Source: Gammaproteobacteria bacterium
GTDB lineage: Bacteria; Pseudomonadota; Gammaproteobacteria; SZUA-140
Reading direction: 5' to 3'
Assembly: GCA_015491865.1 (NCBI GenBank)
Contig: WFVD01000013.1
Coordinates: 1 to 64,000, forward strand
Length of the DNA stretch: 64,000 nt
The notes under the pieces were generated by a model, which saw only the letters and a list, made by a program, of their open reading frames with translations, was not told the DNA's origin and made no database searches. A program made the position numbers and the translations under genes. Below, piece after piece: positions 49,446 through 59,215 of the stretch (positions within the stretch are counted from its first letter, which is position 1; each line of letters starts with the position of its first letter).

Positions 49446-50663
49446 GTGAACCAAACTATTTCCCCTACCCTCAGCAATGCGATGCGCCTGCATGGTCGTG
49501 CGCGCCTCTTTTTTTCGATCACCCGCCGCACAACGGGGGTTGTCGTGATGCTACTGGCCGGCCTGCTGACGTTCTCCGTTGCAAGCGCAGCGATGCCGAC
49601 ACCCAATGTACCTGAAGTCTCTGCACGCGGTTACCTGTTGCAGGATTTTAATAGCGGCCAGATCATCGCCGAAAAAAACGCACATGAACAGATGGAGCCC
49701 GCCAGCCTGACCAAGCTGATGACAGCCCACATCGTCTTCCATGAGCTACGTTCAGGCAACCTGCAACTGACCAGTGAGGTGCTGATTAGTGAAAAGGCGT
49801 GGCGGATGAAAGGCTCCAAAATGTTTATTGAGGTTAACAAACGTGTTTCAGTAGAAGATTTATTAAAAGGGATGATCATCCAGTCCGGCAATGATGCCAG
49901 TGTTGCGCTTGCTGAACATATCGCCGGTAGTGAAGAGGCCTTTGCCTCATTGATGAATCACCACGCAGAAAAACTGGGCATGAAAAATACACATTTTGTT
50001 AACAGCACCGGCATGCCCGCTAATGACCACTACACAACCGCTTTCGACCTTGCACTACTCACCAGGGCGCTGATCGCTGAGTTCCCCGAGTACTACAGGT
50101 GGTACTCAATCAAAGAGTTTACCTATAACGATATTCGCCAGCATAATCGCAACACCTTGCTTTGGCGCGACAAATATGTCGATGGCGTAAAAACCGGCCA
50201 TACCGACTCAGCGGGTTACTGCCTTATCTCATCGGCACTACGTGATGATATGCGCCTGATTTCAGTCGTGCTCGGCACAAAAAGCAAAGAGGCCCGCGCC
50301 AAAGAGAGTCAGAAACTACTCAATTACGGCTTCCGTTTTTTCGAGACCCGCAAGCTCTACAGTGCCAACAGCCAGCTCACCACAACGCGCATCTGGAAAG
50401 GGGCAACAGAACAGCTGCCGCTGGGGCTTGTGGAAGATCTCTATATTACGATCCCACGCGGCCGTTATGATAACCTCAACGCCTCAATGAAGATCGATAC
50501 TCAGATCATGGCCCCTGTCACCAAAGGGAGCCAGCATGGGGTTGTCGATATCTCACTCGACGGCAACGCCGTCGTTGAACGCCCACTGGTTGCGTTGCAG
50601 GCCGTTGAGGAGGGCAGCCTGCTGCAGCGACTCTCCGATGAATTCTCACTATTATTTGAATAG
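49446..50663 (+). CDS. dacA: D-alanyl-D-alanine carboxypeptidase (PBP5/6 type)
   Basis: A 405-residue class C penicillin-binding protein that removes the terminal D-Ala. Active-site motifs: SLTK in EPASLTKLMTAH, SGN in QSGNDASVALAEH, and KTG in DGVKTGHTDSAGYCL. A signal peptide ends at SVASA, and the C-terminal beta domain is followed by an amphipathic anchor LLQRLSDEFSLLFE. The GTG at 49446 has GGAG upstream. The ATG at 49482 is a shorter choice and still leaves a signal peptide. Confidence 0.95.
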   Translation: MNQTISPTLSNAMRLHGRARLFFSITRRTTGVVVMLLAGLLTFSVASAAMPTPNVPEVSARGYLLQDFNSGQIIAEKNAHEQMEPASLTKLMTAHIVFHELRSGNLQLTSEVLISEKAWRMKGSKMFIEVNKRVSVEDLLKGMIIQSGNDASVALAEHIAGSEEAFASLMNHHAEKLGMKNTHFVNSTGMPANDHYTTAFDLALLTRALIAEFPEYYRWYSIKEFTYNDIRQHNRNTLLWRDKYVDGVKTGHTDSAGYCLISSALRDDMRLISVVLGTKSKEARAKESQKLLNYGFRFFETRKLYSANSQLTTTRIWKGATEQLPLGLVEDLYITIPRGRYDNLNASMKIDTQIMAPVTKGSQHGVVDISLDGNAVVERPLVALQAVEEGSLLQRLSDEFSLLFE

Positions 50664-51539
50664 ATGGCCATGGGCTCAATCTGCTACTTAAACGGCACAT
50701 ACCAGGTGACAGACGAGGCGCGCATCTCGCCGCTTGATCGCGGCTTCATCTTTGGTGACGGTATCTATGAGGTCATTCCCGTTTATGGTGGCCGCTTATT
50801 TCGCCTCGATGAACATCTGCAGCGGCTCGATGACAACCTTGCTGAGGTTCGTATCAAACAGCCATTGAAGCGAGAGCAGTGGAAAGAGGTCTTAAACGAG
50901 ATTGTCACTCGTAACCAGAAGGCCCATGGCACAGAGCAGTCGGTCTATCTGCAGGTGACGCGGGGCGTGGCGGAACGTGACCACGGTTTTCCCAACAGCC
51001 ACGTTGAAGCGACGCTGTTCATCATGAGTTCACCATTAAAACCCCTACCCGCTGATGTTGCAGAGAAGGGGGTCGCGGCGATCACCCATGAAGATATTCG
51101 CTGGAAAAACTGTCACATTAAAAGTACCTCGCTGCTCGGTAATATCCTGTTACGGCAGTACGCCTATGATGCGCACGCTGCTGAAGCGATCCTGATTCGC
51201 GATGGTGAGGTGACAGAAGGGGCGGCGAGCAACCTCTTTGCCATCATCGATGGCGTATTGATCACGCCACCGAAAGGGCCGTTACTGCTGCCCGGTATTA
51301 CTCGCGACCTGATTCTGGAACTGGCGCAACAGCATCAGGTCGCAGCCTGTGAGGCCTTCATCGCCCCGGCGCAGCTAAAGGGTGCCGAGGAGATCTGGCT
51401 CACCAGTTCAACCAAAGAGATTCTGCCGGTCACAACCCTCAACGGCAATGCGGTGAATGATGGCAAACCCGGCAGGCGGTGGCGAGAGATGAATCACCAT
51501 TATCAGGCCTATAAACAGCAGTTACGAGACAGCCCATGA
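50664..51539 (+). CDS. dat: D-amino acid aminotransferase (class IV PLP enzyme)
   Basis: A 291-residue fold-type IV aminotransferase. Seen: ISPLDRGFIFGDGIYEVIPVYGGRLFRLDEHLQRL, the PLP-Lys segment EDIRWKNCHIKSTSLLGNILL, and EGAASNLFAIIDGVLITPPKGPLLLPGITRDLILELA. The substrate, D-alanine/D-glutamate exchange, is inferred from similarity and from dacA next door. A branched-chain aminotransferase is less likely. Starts directly after the dacA stop and overlaps ybeD by four bases. Confidence 0.88.
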   Translation: MAMGSICYLNGTYQVTDEARISPLDRGFIFGDGIYEVIPVYGGRLFRLDEHLQRLDDNLAEVRIKQPLKREQWKEVLNEIVTRNQKAHGTEQSVYLQVTRGVAERDHGFPNSHVEATLFIMSSPLKPLPADVAEKGVAAITHEDIRWKNCHIKSTSLLGNILLRQYAYDAHAAEAILIRDGEVTEGAASNLFAIIDGVLITPPKGPLLLPGITRDLILELAQQHQVAACEAFIAPAQLKGAEEIWLTSSTKEILPVTTLNGNAVNDGKPGRRWREMNHHYQAYKQQLRDSP

Positions 51540-51808
51540 GCGATGAAAAGAGAGAGACGTTACTCGAGTTCCCCTGTGAGTTCCCGATCAAGGCGATTGG
51601 CAAACAGCGCGATGATCTGGATGAGATTGTTTTTGCCCTCGTCAACAAACATGTTGACGACCTGGGTGAAGGCGCCGTTCGCGCTCGCCCCAGCAGCAAA
51701 GGGAATTACTGTGCGATCACGATCACCTTTACCGCAACTAGTCAGGCCCAGCTTGATGCCATCTACTGCGATCTCAGCAGCTGTGAGCAGATCACGATGG
51801 TGCTGTAA
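51536..51808 (+). CDS. ybeD: YbeD/DUF493 family protein
   Basis: A 90-residue ACT-like small protein. TLLEFPCEFPIKAIGKQRDDLDEIVFALVNKHV and SSKGNYCAITITFTATSQAQLDAIY match DUF493. Regulates lipoate genes by proposal only. Its constant place between dacA/dat and lipB is seen here too. Confidence 0.93.
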   Translation: MSDEKRETLLEFPCEFPIKAIGKQRDDLDEIVFALVNKHVDDLGEGAVRARPSSKGNYCAITITFTATSQAQLDAIYCDLSSCEQITMVL

Positions 51809-51817
51809 CAGCGCAGC

Positions 51818-52465
51818 ATGAGCACACTGAAGCTGCGCCAGCTCGGCCATCAGCCATACGAGATCACCTGGCATGCGATGCAGGCGTTTACCGAACAGCG
51901 CAACCGGACGACTGTCGATGAGATCTGGTGCGTCGAGCACCCGCCTGTTTTCACCCTTGGCCGTGCAGGCAGAGGTGAACATATTCATCATGCCGGCGAG
52001 GTGCCCGTCATCCATGTTGACCGTGGCGGCCAGGTTACCTACCACGGCCCCGGTCAGGTGGTAATCTACCTGCTGATTGATCTACGTCGCCGCAGCTGGG
52101 GGATTCGCCAGCTGGTTTCGCTGATCGAAGAGGCGATCATCGAGATGCTCGCCAGCCATCAGATAGTCGCCGAGACTCAGGCGGGCGCACCCGGTGTCTA
52201 TGTCAATGGTGAGAAGATCGCCGCGCTCGGCATGCGGGTTCGTAAAGGGTGCACCTTCCACGGGCTCAGCCTGAACGTCGCGATGGCGCTAGCCCCTTTT
52301 TCACAGATTGACCCCTGCGGATACCCCGGACTCGCCGTCACCCAGAGCTCTGCGTTAAGCGACCTGAATGATCCCGCACAGGCAGAGCGGGATCTACTCA
52401 CCCATCTGACACGCCTGCTGGAGTACGATACAATCGAGACCTTTCAGGCCTTACCCGATAAGTAG
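51818..52465 (+). CDS. lipB: lipoyl(octanoyl) transferase LipB
   Basis: A 215-residue acyltransferase moving octanoate from ACP to lipoyl domains. Family motif VDRGGQVTYHGPGQVVIYLLIDL, catalytic Lys in GEKIAALGMRV, GLSLNVAMAL, and the nucleophile Cys in DPCGYPGLAVT. Encoded 10 bases after ybeD. Confidence 0.97.
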   Translation: MSTLKLRQLGHQPYEITWHAMQAFTEQRNRTTVDEIWCVEHPPVFTLGRAGRGEHIHHAGEVPVIHVDRGGQVTYHGPGQVVIYLLIDLRRRSWGIRQLVSLIEEAIIEMLASHQIVAETQAGAPGVYVNGEKIAALGMRVRKGCTFHGLSLNVAMALAPFSQIDPCGYPGLAVTQSSALSDLNDPAQAERDLLTHLTRLLEYDTIETFQALPDK

Positions 52466-52536
52466 TGGTGCGCCATCATTTCCAGCAGATTAACGCATAG
52501 CGGGATCTGAGCCGCTGAACAGCAGACAACAACGCT

Positions 52537-53496
52537 ATGAGCAATCAAAAAAAAGCCCCCTCAACCCGCAACCCGCTAAAAGGGGAGTCTAAGGTTTCAC
52601 GCATCCCGATCAAGGTTGAACCGACCATTAACCCACTGCGCAAACCCAGATGGATCCGTGCAACAGCGGGTAGCACCCCGCGGGTCGCTGAGTTAAAGGC
52701 GATCCTCAAAAATAATAACCTCCATACCGTCTGTGAAGAGGCTGCCTGCCCCAACCTTGGAGAATGTTTCAGCCACGGCACCGCCACCTTCATGATTATG
52801 GGTGATATCTGCACCCGACGCTGCCCCTTTTGCGACGTTGCCCACGGTAAACCGAAACCGCTCGATGAGCATGAACCCCTCAACCTCGCCAGAACCATCG
52901 AGGCGATGGCACTCTCCTATGTTGTCATCACATCGGTAGACCGGGATGACCTGCGTGACGGCGGCTCTGCCCACTTTGTTGCCTGCATTGAAGCCGTTAG
53001 AGCGCACTCCCCTGCCACCCGCATTGAGGTACTGGTACCCGACTTTCGTGGCCGTATGACACGCGCACTGGAGATCATGGCGCAGGCTCCCCCTGATGTC
53101 TTTAATCACAACCTTGAAACCGTACCTCGCCTTTACAAACAGGCGCGTCCCGGTGCCGATTACCTCTGGTCACTCGACCTGCTACAGCAGTTCAAGGAGC
53201 AGCACCCCACGGTTCCCACTAAATCGGGCCTGATGCTCGGCCTCGGCGAGACCATCGAAGAGATCCACCAGGTAATGCATGACCTGCGCGCACACGGTTG
53301 CAATATGCTCACCCTTGGTCAGTATCTGCAACCTAGTAAGTTTCATCTTCCGGTTGTGCGCTATGTTGAGCCAGACGAGTTCGATGATCTGGCATTAGAG
53401 GCGCGCGAGATGGGGTTCGATAACGTTGCCAGCGGCCCGATGGTGCGCTCCTCCTATCATGCCGACCTGCAGGCCGCAGGCGAAGCGGTAAAATAA
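52537..53496 (+). CDS. lipA: lipoyl synthase LipA
   Basis: A 319-residue radical SAM enzyme that inserts two sulfur atoms into the octanoyl chain. Auxiliary cluster motif [12 protein letters not shown] and radical SAM cluster motif [12 protein letters not shown] are intact. [32 protein letters not shown] and the C-terminal [15 protein letters not shown] with the Ser ligand complete the family pattern. Follows lipB after 71 bases. Confidence 0.97.
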   Translation: MSNQKKAPSTRNPLKGESKVSRIPIKVEPTINPLRKPRWIRATAGSTPRVAELKAILKNNNLHTVCEEAACPNLGECFSHGTATFMIMGDICTRRCPFCDVAHGKPKPLDEHEPLNLARTIEAMALSYVVITSVDRDDLRDGGSAHFVACIEAVRAHSPATRIEVLVPDFRGRMTRALEIMAQAPPDVFNHNLETVPRLYKQARPGADYLWSLDLLQQFKEQHPTVPTKSGLMLGLGETIEEIHQVMHDLRAHGCNMLTLGQYLQPSKFHLPVVRYVEPDEFDDLALEAREMGFDNVASGPMVRSSYHADLQAAGEAVK

Positions 53497-53579
53497 AAGC
53501 CCCCTTCCACCGCGCCTTTTCAGCACGAAAAATGGCTCAGCATCACCCCCACTCAGGCAATTGAGCATAATCCCTAAAG

Positions 53580-53659
53580 TATAATCTGCGCCGTAGGTTG
53601 ATATAAACCGAACAGTATTGCATGAACTAAAGGGTTTTTTATTTTTACACGCTCATGCA
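53580..53659 (+). promoter_or_regulatory. candidate -10 box and inverted repeat upstream of the CBS gene
   Basis: TATAAT at 53580-53585 in a GTATAATCTGC context shared with the rph promoter region. Further down, TGCATGA (53619-53625) and TCATGCA (53653-53659) form an inverted repeat around a T-rich 27-base loop. It could be an operator, or part of the lipA terminator region. No -35 is clear. Confidence 0.35.
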
Positions 53660-53712
53660 TAATATCGAATATATCATTTTGACTTATTCTGGTTTCCATG
53701 GAGGATCAAACC

Positions 53713-54309
53713 ATGCACCGCACCTATCGCGCGCTGCCCTGTAAAAAATTTACACCCGGTACGACACTACGTCGTCCGACATTGGCAAAAGAGGTGAGCG
53801 TTACCCTTAATGATCCTGCCAGATTAGTGATGACAGATTTTGCAGATGTCATCCCCATCACAGAGCTGCCCACATTATCGCTGCCTGAAGCCAATGACAG
53901 AATGATCGCCTACGGTGTACGTCTACTCTTTGTTACAAAAAATGATGACACCATATTAGGCCTGGTGACTGCCAACGATATTCTGGGCGAACGCCCAATC
54001 AAATATATCCAGAAGTATGGTGGCTGTTTTAATGAAATCACCGTTAACGATGTGATGACAAAACGATCTGAGATTGAAGCGATCTCATTCGATGATCTAT
54101 GCAACGCATCCGTTGGCCAGATCATTGAGACCATGAAGATCTTTAACCGCCAGCATGCGCTTGTGCTAGAGGGTGACGGCGACGCCTCTGTCGTCCGGGG
54201 ACTTCTATCCACCACCCGGATTAGCCAGCAACTCGGGATCCAGATTGAACCCTCCAATCAGGCGCGTACTTTTCAGGAACTGGAGTCTGTTCTCATCTCA
54301 GCGGCGTAG
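53713..54309 (+). CDS. CBS-domain protein
   Basis: A 198-residue cytoplasmic protein with two CBS modules: about residues 30-95 (VMTDFADVIPITELPTLSLPEANDRMIAYGVRLLFVT and LGLVTANDILGERPI) and about 108-180 (VNDVMTKRSEIEAISFDDL and IFNRQHALVLEG). Such pairs usually bind adenosine ligands. No catalytic domain is attached, so a regulatory role is inferred. The ATG at 53713 is preferred because GGAGGA lies 7 bases upstream. An earlier ATG at 53698 lacks one. Confidence 0.82.
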   Translation: MHRTYRALPCKKFTPGTTLRRPTLAKEVSVTLNDPARLVMTDFADVIPITELPTLSLPEANDRMIAYGVRLLFVTKNDDTILGLVTANDILGERPIKYIQKYGGCFNEITVNDVMTKRSEIEAISFDDLCNASVGQIIETMKIFNRQHALVLEGDGDASVVRGLLSTTRISQQLGIQIEPSNQARTFQELESVLISAA

Positions 54310-54371
54310 CACACGGCCGATAAACCCCGCTTTATCTAAAACGGAACAGGTGGGCTATACAACGACACAGG

Positions 54372-55586
54372 CTACAGCCGCCCGCGCGCATCCAGCATCG
54401 AAAAACCGATCAATCCTGGTTCAATATCTCTGCTCAGCGCGATCACTTTGAACAGCTCCCCCATCTCATGCGGCATCGTCAGCCTCTTTACCGCCTGCGC
54501 CTCTATCACCTGCTCTTCACGGGTGGTTTTCTTGGCGGACTCAGCCAGCAATGCCATTAACCCGCTACCCAGCAGGAAATGTGCCTGCGAGGTGTAGCCG
54601 GCCACATCAAGTCCGGCTGCAACTGCGCGCTCTGCAATCGCGGTAAAATCGACATGCGCGGTAACATCTTGCAGCCCTGGCAAAATCAGTGGGTCACTAT
54701 GCGCCTGATGGCGGTAGTGGCACATCACGGTGCCTTCCTTGCGCTCAGGGATATAGTACTCATGCCGTGGAAACCCGTAATCGATTAACAGTACCGCCCC
54801 TTGCTCAAGTATCGCGGCAATCGTGCCCACCCAGTCGGCAGCGGCTAAATTAATCTCAGAAATATAGTCGGCATCGAACAGTTCAGCACCGCACTCATTG
54901 ATAATATGAGCGGTGGCAGCGGTGAGGCGCGCTTCACTCATTTCCCCATCACACCAGATGAAACGTTCACCATCCCAGCCAACATAACGTTCAACAGGGT
55001 TCTCGGGGTCAAAGCGCACCAGATGTACCGGCATCGCATCGAGTAGCTCATTGGCCAGCACAACACCTTTAAAACCACTCGCCGGCAGCGTATCTAGCCA
55101 TTGAATACGCGCCATCAGATGTGGCACCTCCCGCTGCAGATGGTCGCGCTGCCGCTGCCGCAGATCGGCACTCAGATCAAGAATGTAGTAGCGTTCAGGC
55201 AGGCAGTCCAGGCGCTCCAGTTCGCGCAACACCTCACACGCCATCGCCCCGGAGCCGGCGCCCACTTCCAGGATCTCACCACCACCGATCCCCTGCAGCA
55301 CCTGCTGGCATTGACGTGCGATACATTGTGAAAAGAGCGGGGAAATCTCTGGTGCGGTGATGAAATCCCCCACCGCACCGATCTTATGCGCGCCGGCGCT
55401 GTAGTAGCCAAGAGCTGGCGCGTGCAGAATCAACGCCATGTAACGAACAAAAGGGATTTTGCCACCCTGCTGTTTGATCTCGTCGATTATCAATTCAGCA
55501 AGCTGCCTGCTATGGGCGATGGTCTGTTCGTCCAGCTCGCCCAGCTTTAACCTGCCGGCTTCAGAATTTGGCCTGTTTCGATTCAC
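54372..55586 (-). CDS. SAM-dependent methyltransferase, MidA/NDUFAF7 family
   Basis: A 404-residue class I methyltransferase of the COG1565 family. IPFVRYMALILHAPALGYYSAGAHKIGAVGDFITAPEISPLFSQCIA is the family N-terminus, and the SAM motif is ILEVGAGSGAMACEVL. GVVLANELLDAMPVHLVRF and LLIDYGFPRHEYY are also diagnostic. Eukaryotic members methylate an Arg of respiratory complex I. The bacterial target is not established. Starts with GTG at 55586. Convergent with the CBS gene across 62 bases holding a small GATAAA/TTTATC hairpin. Confidence 0.88.
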   Translation of the reverse strand: MNRNRPNSEAGRLKLGELDEQTIAHSRQLAELIIDEIKQQGGKIPFVRYMALILHAPALGYYSAGAHKIGAVGDFITAPEISPLFSQCIARQCQQVLQGIGGGEILEVGAGSGAMACEVLRELERLDCLPERYYILDLSADLRQRQRDHLQREVPHLMARIQWLDTLPASGFKGVVLANELLDAMPVHLVRFDPENPVERYVGWDGERFIWCDGEMSEARLTAATAHIINECGAELFDADYISEINLAAADWVGTIAAILEQGAVLLIDYGFPRHEYYIPERKEGTVMCHYRHQAHSDPLILPGLQDVTAHVDFTAIAERAVAAGLDVAGYTSQAHFLLGSGLMALLAESAKKTTREEQVIEAQAVKRLTMPHEMGELFKVIALSRDIEPGLIGFSMLDARGRL

Positions 55587-55670
55587 TTTGCTTTATACTC
55601 ATTAATGGTCGCCGCCTTGAATACTCAAGGCCGATGACGCAGTTTAACAGAGTTACAAACAGGGGATGCA

Positions 55671-56426
55671 GTGAGCGACAATCGAGATGACCTTTCCGGT
55701 AAGGTGGCACTGATCACAGGCGCGGCAAGGCGTGTGGGTGCTGTCATTGCACGCGCACTACACCGTGAGGGGATGAACCTGGCGCTCCATTATCACACCT
55801 CACATAAAGAGGCGCGCGCACTGCAGCGTGAACTCAATGAGAGACGTGAAGCCTCTGTGGTACTGATTCAGGCCGATCTATTACAGACCACAAAACTCGC
55901 GGCGGTTGTCAAGGAGGCCACCTCACGCTGGAAGCGGCTCGATGTACTGATCAACAACGCCTCAACGTTCTATCCCACCCCCATTGGCAGCGTAACCGAA
56001 GCGCAGTGGGATAATCTGCTGGGGACCAATCTTAAGGCACCTTTTTTTCTATCACAGGCGGCGGCAAGGCACCTCAAACAGCAGCGCGGCTCTATCATCA
56101 ACATTGTGGATATCCACGGCGAGCGGCCGCTCAAGGAACACCCGGTCTACTGTACCGCCAAAGCGGGGCTAGTCATGCTCTCCAAAGCGCTGGCGCGTGA
56201 ACTGGGGCCTGAGGTACGGGTCAATGCGATCGCCCCCGGTGCCATTCTGTGGCCTGAAAAAGGGATCGATGATGTCACCAAAAAGCGTATCCTTTCGCGC
56301 ACCACGCTGAAGCGCCAGGGTTCGCCAGATGATATTGCGCGTGCAGCGCTGTTTCTGATTCGTGATGCCGGTTATGTGAGTGGGCAGACGATTGCGGTGG
56401 ATGGTGGGCGTTCGCTGAGCGATTAA
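55671..56426 (+). CDS. pteridine reductase (SDR family)
   Basis: A 251-residue short-chain dehydrogenase. The NADPH motif is TGAARRVG, whose Arg residues favour NADPH and are typical of pteridine reductases, with INNAST and the active-site Y-x3-K in VYCTAKAGL. The aspartate segment INIVDIHGERPLKEHPVY is characteristic of the pteridine reductase group rather than FabG. It probably reduces dihydrofolate or dihydrobiopterin-type substrates. The folK-folB pair next door supports a folate role. GTG start with AGGGG upstream. Confidence 0.85.
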   Translation: MSDNRDDLSGKVALITGAARRVGAVIARALHREGMNLALHYHTSHKEARALQRELNERREASVVLIQADLLQTTKLAAVVKEATSRWKRLDVLINNASTFYPTPIGSVTEAQWDNLLGTNLKAPFFLSQAAARHLKQQRGSIINIVDIHGERPLKEHPVYCTAKAGLVMLSKALARELGPEVRVNAIAPGAILWPEKGIDDVTKKRILSRTTLKRQGSPDDIARAALFLIRDAGYVSGQTIAVDGGRSLSD

Positions 56427-56440
56427 CAGGCGCTGAGACC

Positions 56441-56947
56441 TTACCAGTCGAAAGTAACCGCCGTTAGCGGCTGCAGGGAGTGATCAAACTGCTGCCACAT
56501 TGCTGCCAGACTCTGCTCTCTTAGTGGGTGGATGAGTTCACCGGAAAGCTCCGCCAGCGGTCTCAATACAAAGGCCTGCGTTTCAATCTCGTCGCGCGGC
56601 AGTTGCAGCTTGCCCTGGTGCAGCACCACGTCATCATATAGTAGCAGATCAATATCGAGGGTGCGTGGGCCAAAGCTCGATAGTGAGCGGTCACGCTGAT
56701 GCATATCCTCAAACTGTCGCAGCGTGACCCCGAGTGCATCAATGCTCAGCTCCGTTTCAAAGCGCACCACCAGGTTATAAAAGGGCTCGCCATCAAACCC
56801 AACCGCAGCACTCTCATAAACGGACGACATCACCACGTTTCTAAAGCGTTCACACAGCGCGTTTACCCCGGAGCGGATATTATATTCGCGCTCAATATTA
56901 CTCCCAACCCCCACATGGACCAGATGCCCTCGGATCGTTGGTACCAT
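56441..56947 (-). CDS. folK: hydroxymethyl-dihydropterin pyrophosphokinase FolK
   Basis: A 168-residue kinase of folate synthesis. HVGVGSNIEREYNIRSGVNAL at the start, FYNLVVRFETELS, and the catalytic RDRSLSSFGPRTLDIDLLLYDDVVL with the two Asp that bind Mg. PRDEIETQAFVLRPLAEL follows. The ATG at 56947 is chosen. It starts 2 bases after folB ends. A TTG eight codons earlier is unlikely. Confidence 0.95.
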   Translation of the reverse strand: MVPTIRGHLVHVGVGSNIEREYNIRSGVNALCERFRNVVMSSVYESAAVGFDGEPFYNLVVRFETELSIDALGVTLRQFEDMHQRDRSLSSFGPRTLDIDLLLYDDVVLHQGKLQLPRDEIETQAFVLRPLAELSGELIHPLREQSLAAMWQQFDHSLQPLTAVTFDW

Positions 56948-56948
56948 C

Positions 56949-57305
56949 TCAGCTCTTCTCTCCCCGCTCAATGATCACCCCGACCCCACTGGCGCCACGG
57001 ATTGCACCGACTTTATCAAGCCGTACCCGTACCCAGCAGACACCGAACTCTTCAAGAATGATCGCGGCGACCCGTTCGGCCAGGGTCTCGACCAGCTGAA
57101 AGCTGCTCCCTTCAACAAAGCTGATGATCCGTTTGGAGAGCCGTTTGTAGTCGAGGGTGTCATCGATCAGATCGCTCGCTGCTGCCCTGCGGATATCTGT
57201 TGCCATATCGAGATCAAAACTAATGGTCTGTTTGATTTCACGCTCCCAGTCAAAGATGCCGATGACGGTTTCGATCTTAAGGTCTCGCAGGTAGATTATA
57301 TCCAT
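56949..57305 (-). CDS. folB: dihydroneopterin aldolase FolB
   Basis: A 118-residue enzyme of the tetrahydrobiopterin-fold group, which cleaves dihydroneopterin before the FolK step. MDIIYLRDLKIETVIGIFDWER, LDYKRLSKRIISFVEGSSFQLVETLAERVA (catalytic Glu) and VRLDKVGAIRGASGVGVIIER are typical. Paired with folK. Divergent from plsY, a conserved layout. Confidence 0.96.
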   Translation of the reverse strand: MDIIYLRDLKIETVIGIFDWEREIKQTISFDLDMATDIRRAAASDLIDDTLDYKRLSKRIISFVEGSSFQLVETLAERVAAIILEEFGVCWVRVRLDKVGAIRGASGVGVIIERGEKS

Positions 57306-57401
57306 AACAAAAGGTCAGTATTAATAAGTGAATCCGGGGTGGTATCATACAAGTTCTTCTAGCAATAGATTCAGTTTAGCAGCATATAAACGAGCGCCAC
57401 A

Positions 57402-58040
57402 ATGATCACTGCCTCAATCACCATCGTTCTCGCCTACCTGGTGGGCTCGCTTTCTACCGCCATCATCACCTGTAAACTCACCGGCCTGCCAGACCCTCGC
57501 GGTCAGGGCTCGGGTAACCCTGGGGCGACCAATGTACTGCGCTTCGGCGGTAAAAAGATCGCCATCATCGTGTTACTCGGCGACATGATAAAAGGCCTAT
57601 TGCCTGTGGCGGTGGTCAGCCTGATGGGCGCTTCGCCACTGCTGGTTGCATTAACAGGTGCTGCTGCGTTTCTGGGGCACCTCTATCCTGTTTTCTTTAG
57701 CTTCAAAGGAGGCAAGGGGGTCGCAACGGCGCTCGGGGTGATCCTGGCTATCTCATGGCCAGCAGGGTTCACCGTGCTCGCTGTCTGGCTGCTGGTGGCG
57801 TTTACGCTGCGCTATTCATCACTCGCGGCGCTCTGCGCTTCCGTTTCTGCGCCACTGATCGTCTGGCTCTATCGCCCCGATATTGAACTGCTGGTGATGA
57901 TGATCGGCATGAGTCTGCTGCTGGTGTGGCGCCATCGTTCCAATATACAGAACCTGAAACGGGGCAGAGAATCCAGAATTGGGCAGAAGAAAGAAAACGC
58001 TTCAACAGACTCAGACAACAGCGAATCAAAAGAGGGTTAA
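57402..58040 (+). CDS. plsY: glycerol-3-phosphate acyltransferase PlsY
   Basis: A 212-residue membrane enzyme that acylates glycerol 3-phosphate using acyl phosphate. Three signatures are present: YLVGSLSTAIITCKL, then DPRGQGSGNPGATNVLRFGGK, and GHLYPVFFSFKGGKGVATALGV. About five membrane helices. The last 30 residues are charged, Ser/Asn-rich and poorly conserved. Ends 17 bases from the convergent tsaD stop. Confidence 0.95.
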   Translation: MITASITIVLAYLVGSLSTAIITCKLTGLPDPRGQGSGNPGATNVLRFGGKKIAIIVLLGDMIKGLLPVAVVSLMGASPLLVALTGAAAFLGHLYPVFFSFKGGKGVATALGVILAISWPAGFTVLAVWLLVAFTLRYSSLAALCASVSAPLIVWLYRPDIELLVMMIGMSLLLVWRHRSNIQNLKRGRESRIGQKKENASTDSDNSESKEG

Positions 58041-58057
58041 TCCACTCTGCGCTGCAG

Positions 58058-59071
58058 TTATAGCGCTGTCACTGTATCCATTGGCCAGCGCGCGCGCGCC
58101 TCAAACGCAGGCGGCTCCCTCTCACCCGCCTGCAATCTCAGACAGCCCGCATAGGCGATCATCGCCCCGTTATCGGTACAGAATTTCAACCGCGGGTAGG
58201 CGACCTGCGCCCGCTCTTTCAACGCCAGTCTATCCAGCCGCTCACGTAGCGCGCGATTGGCACTGACACCACCGGCCACGACCAGCTGTTTAATTCCCGT
58301 TTCGCGGATTGCGCGCTGGCACTTGATCGCCAGCGTTTCAACTGCCGCCGTCTGAAAGGCGAGCGCGATGTCAGCACGTGTCTGCTCTGTTATCTCATTG
58401 GCGTGCAGGGTGTTCATCGCAAAGGTCTTTAGCCCGCTAAAACTAAAATCAAGGCCGGGGCGACCGGTCATCGGGCGTGGGAACCTAAACCGCGTACCAT
58501 CTCCTTTGGTTGCGATCTGCTCCAATGCCGGGCCGCCGGGATATCCAAGATCGAGCAGCTTGGCAGTTTTATCAAACGCCTCGCCGACAGCATCATCAAG
58601 GGACTCGCCGATAATCTGATACCGGCCAACGCCTTCGACCGTAATCAACATCGTATGACCGCCCGAGACCAGTAGCGCAATAAATGGAAAAGGAGGTGGA
58701 TTCTCCTCCAGCATCGGCGCAAGAAGATGCCCTTCGAGATGATGCACACCAACGGCGGGTAGATTCCACCCCCATGCAAGGCTACGCCCGATGGCGGCAC
58801 CAACCAACAGCGCGCCGACCAGCCCAGGGCCTGCGGTATAGGCGATGCCATCGATCTGTTCACGCGTGGTGTCGGCCTGTTGCATCGCTTCACGAATCAG
58901 TGGCAACAGTTTACGCACGTGGTCACGCGAGGCCAGTTCAGGCACCACTCCACCGTATTCTGCATGCATCGCCACCTGACTGTAGAGCAGATCAGAAAGC
59001 AGCCCGCGCTCACTGTCATAGATCGCCACGCCCGTCTCATCGCAGGAGGTCTCAATCCCAAGCACTCTCAT
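58058..59071 (-). CDS. tsaD: tRNA N6-adenosine threonylcarbamoyltransferase TsaD
   Basis: A 337-residue enzyme that makes t6A37 in tRNAs reading ANN codons. [19 protein letters not shown] at the start, the metal-binding [26 protein letters not shown], and the ATP segment [16 protein letters not shown] are all present. ATG at 59071 chosen from family alignment. AGAGGT lies 10 bases upstream. The frame opens 14 codons earlier. Confidence 0.96.
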   Translation of the reverse strand: MRVLGIETSCDETGVAIYDSERGLLSDLLYSQVAMHAEYGGVVPELASRDHVRKLLPLIREAMQQADTTREQIDGIAYTAGPGLVGALLVGAAIGRSLAWGWNLPAVGVHHLEGHLLAPMLEENPPPFPFIALLVSGGHTMLITVEGVGRYQIIGESLDDAVGEAFDKTAKLLDLGYPGGPALEQIATKGDGTRFRFPRPMTGRPGLDFSFSGLKTFAMNTLHANEITEQTRADIALAFQTAAVETLAIKCQRAIRETGIKQLVVAGGVSANRALRERLDRLALKERAQVAYPRLKFCTDNGAMIAYAGCLRLQAGEREPPAFEARARWPMDTVTAL

Positions 59072-59215
59072 CAAACTATTACACCTCTCTTTGCTATCGT
59101 CACCGTGTGACATTATAGCGATGCTATCCTTCAGCTGCTTTATGATTTGCCGAAAAAGAGAGATATACTACGCGCTCTGCAAAAATTCACTGACTAAATG
59201 GCTGAATAGATAACG

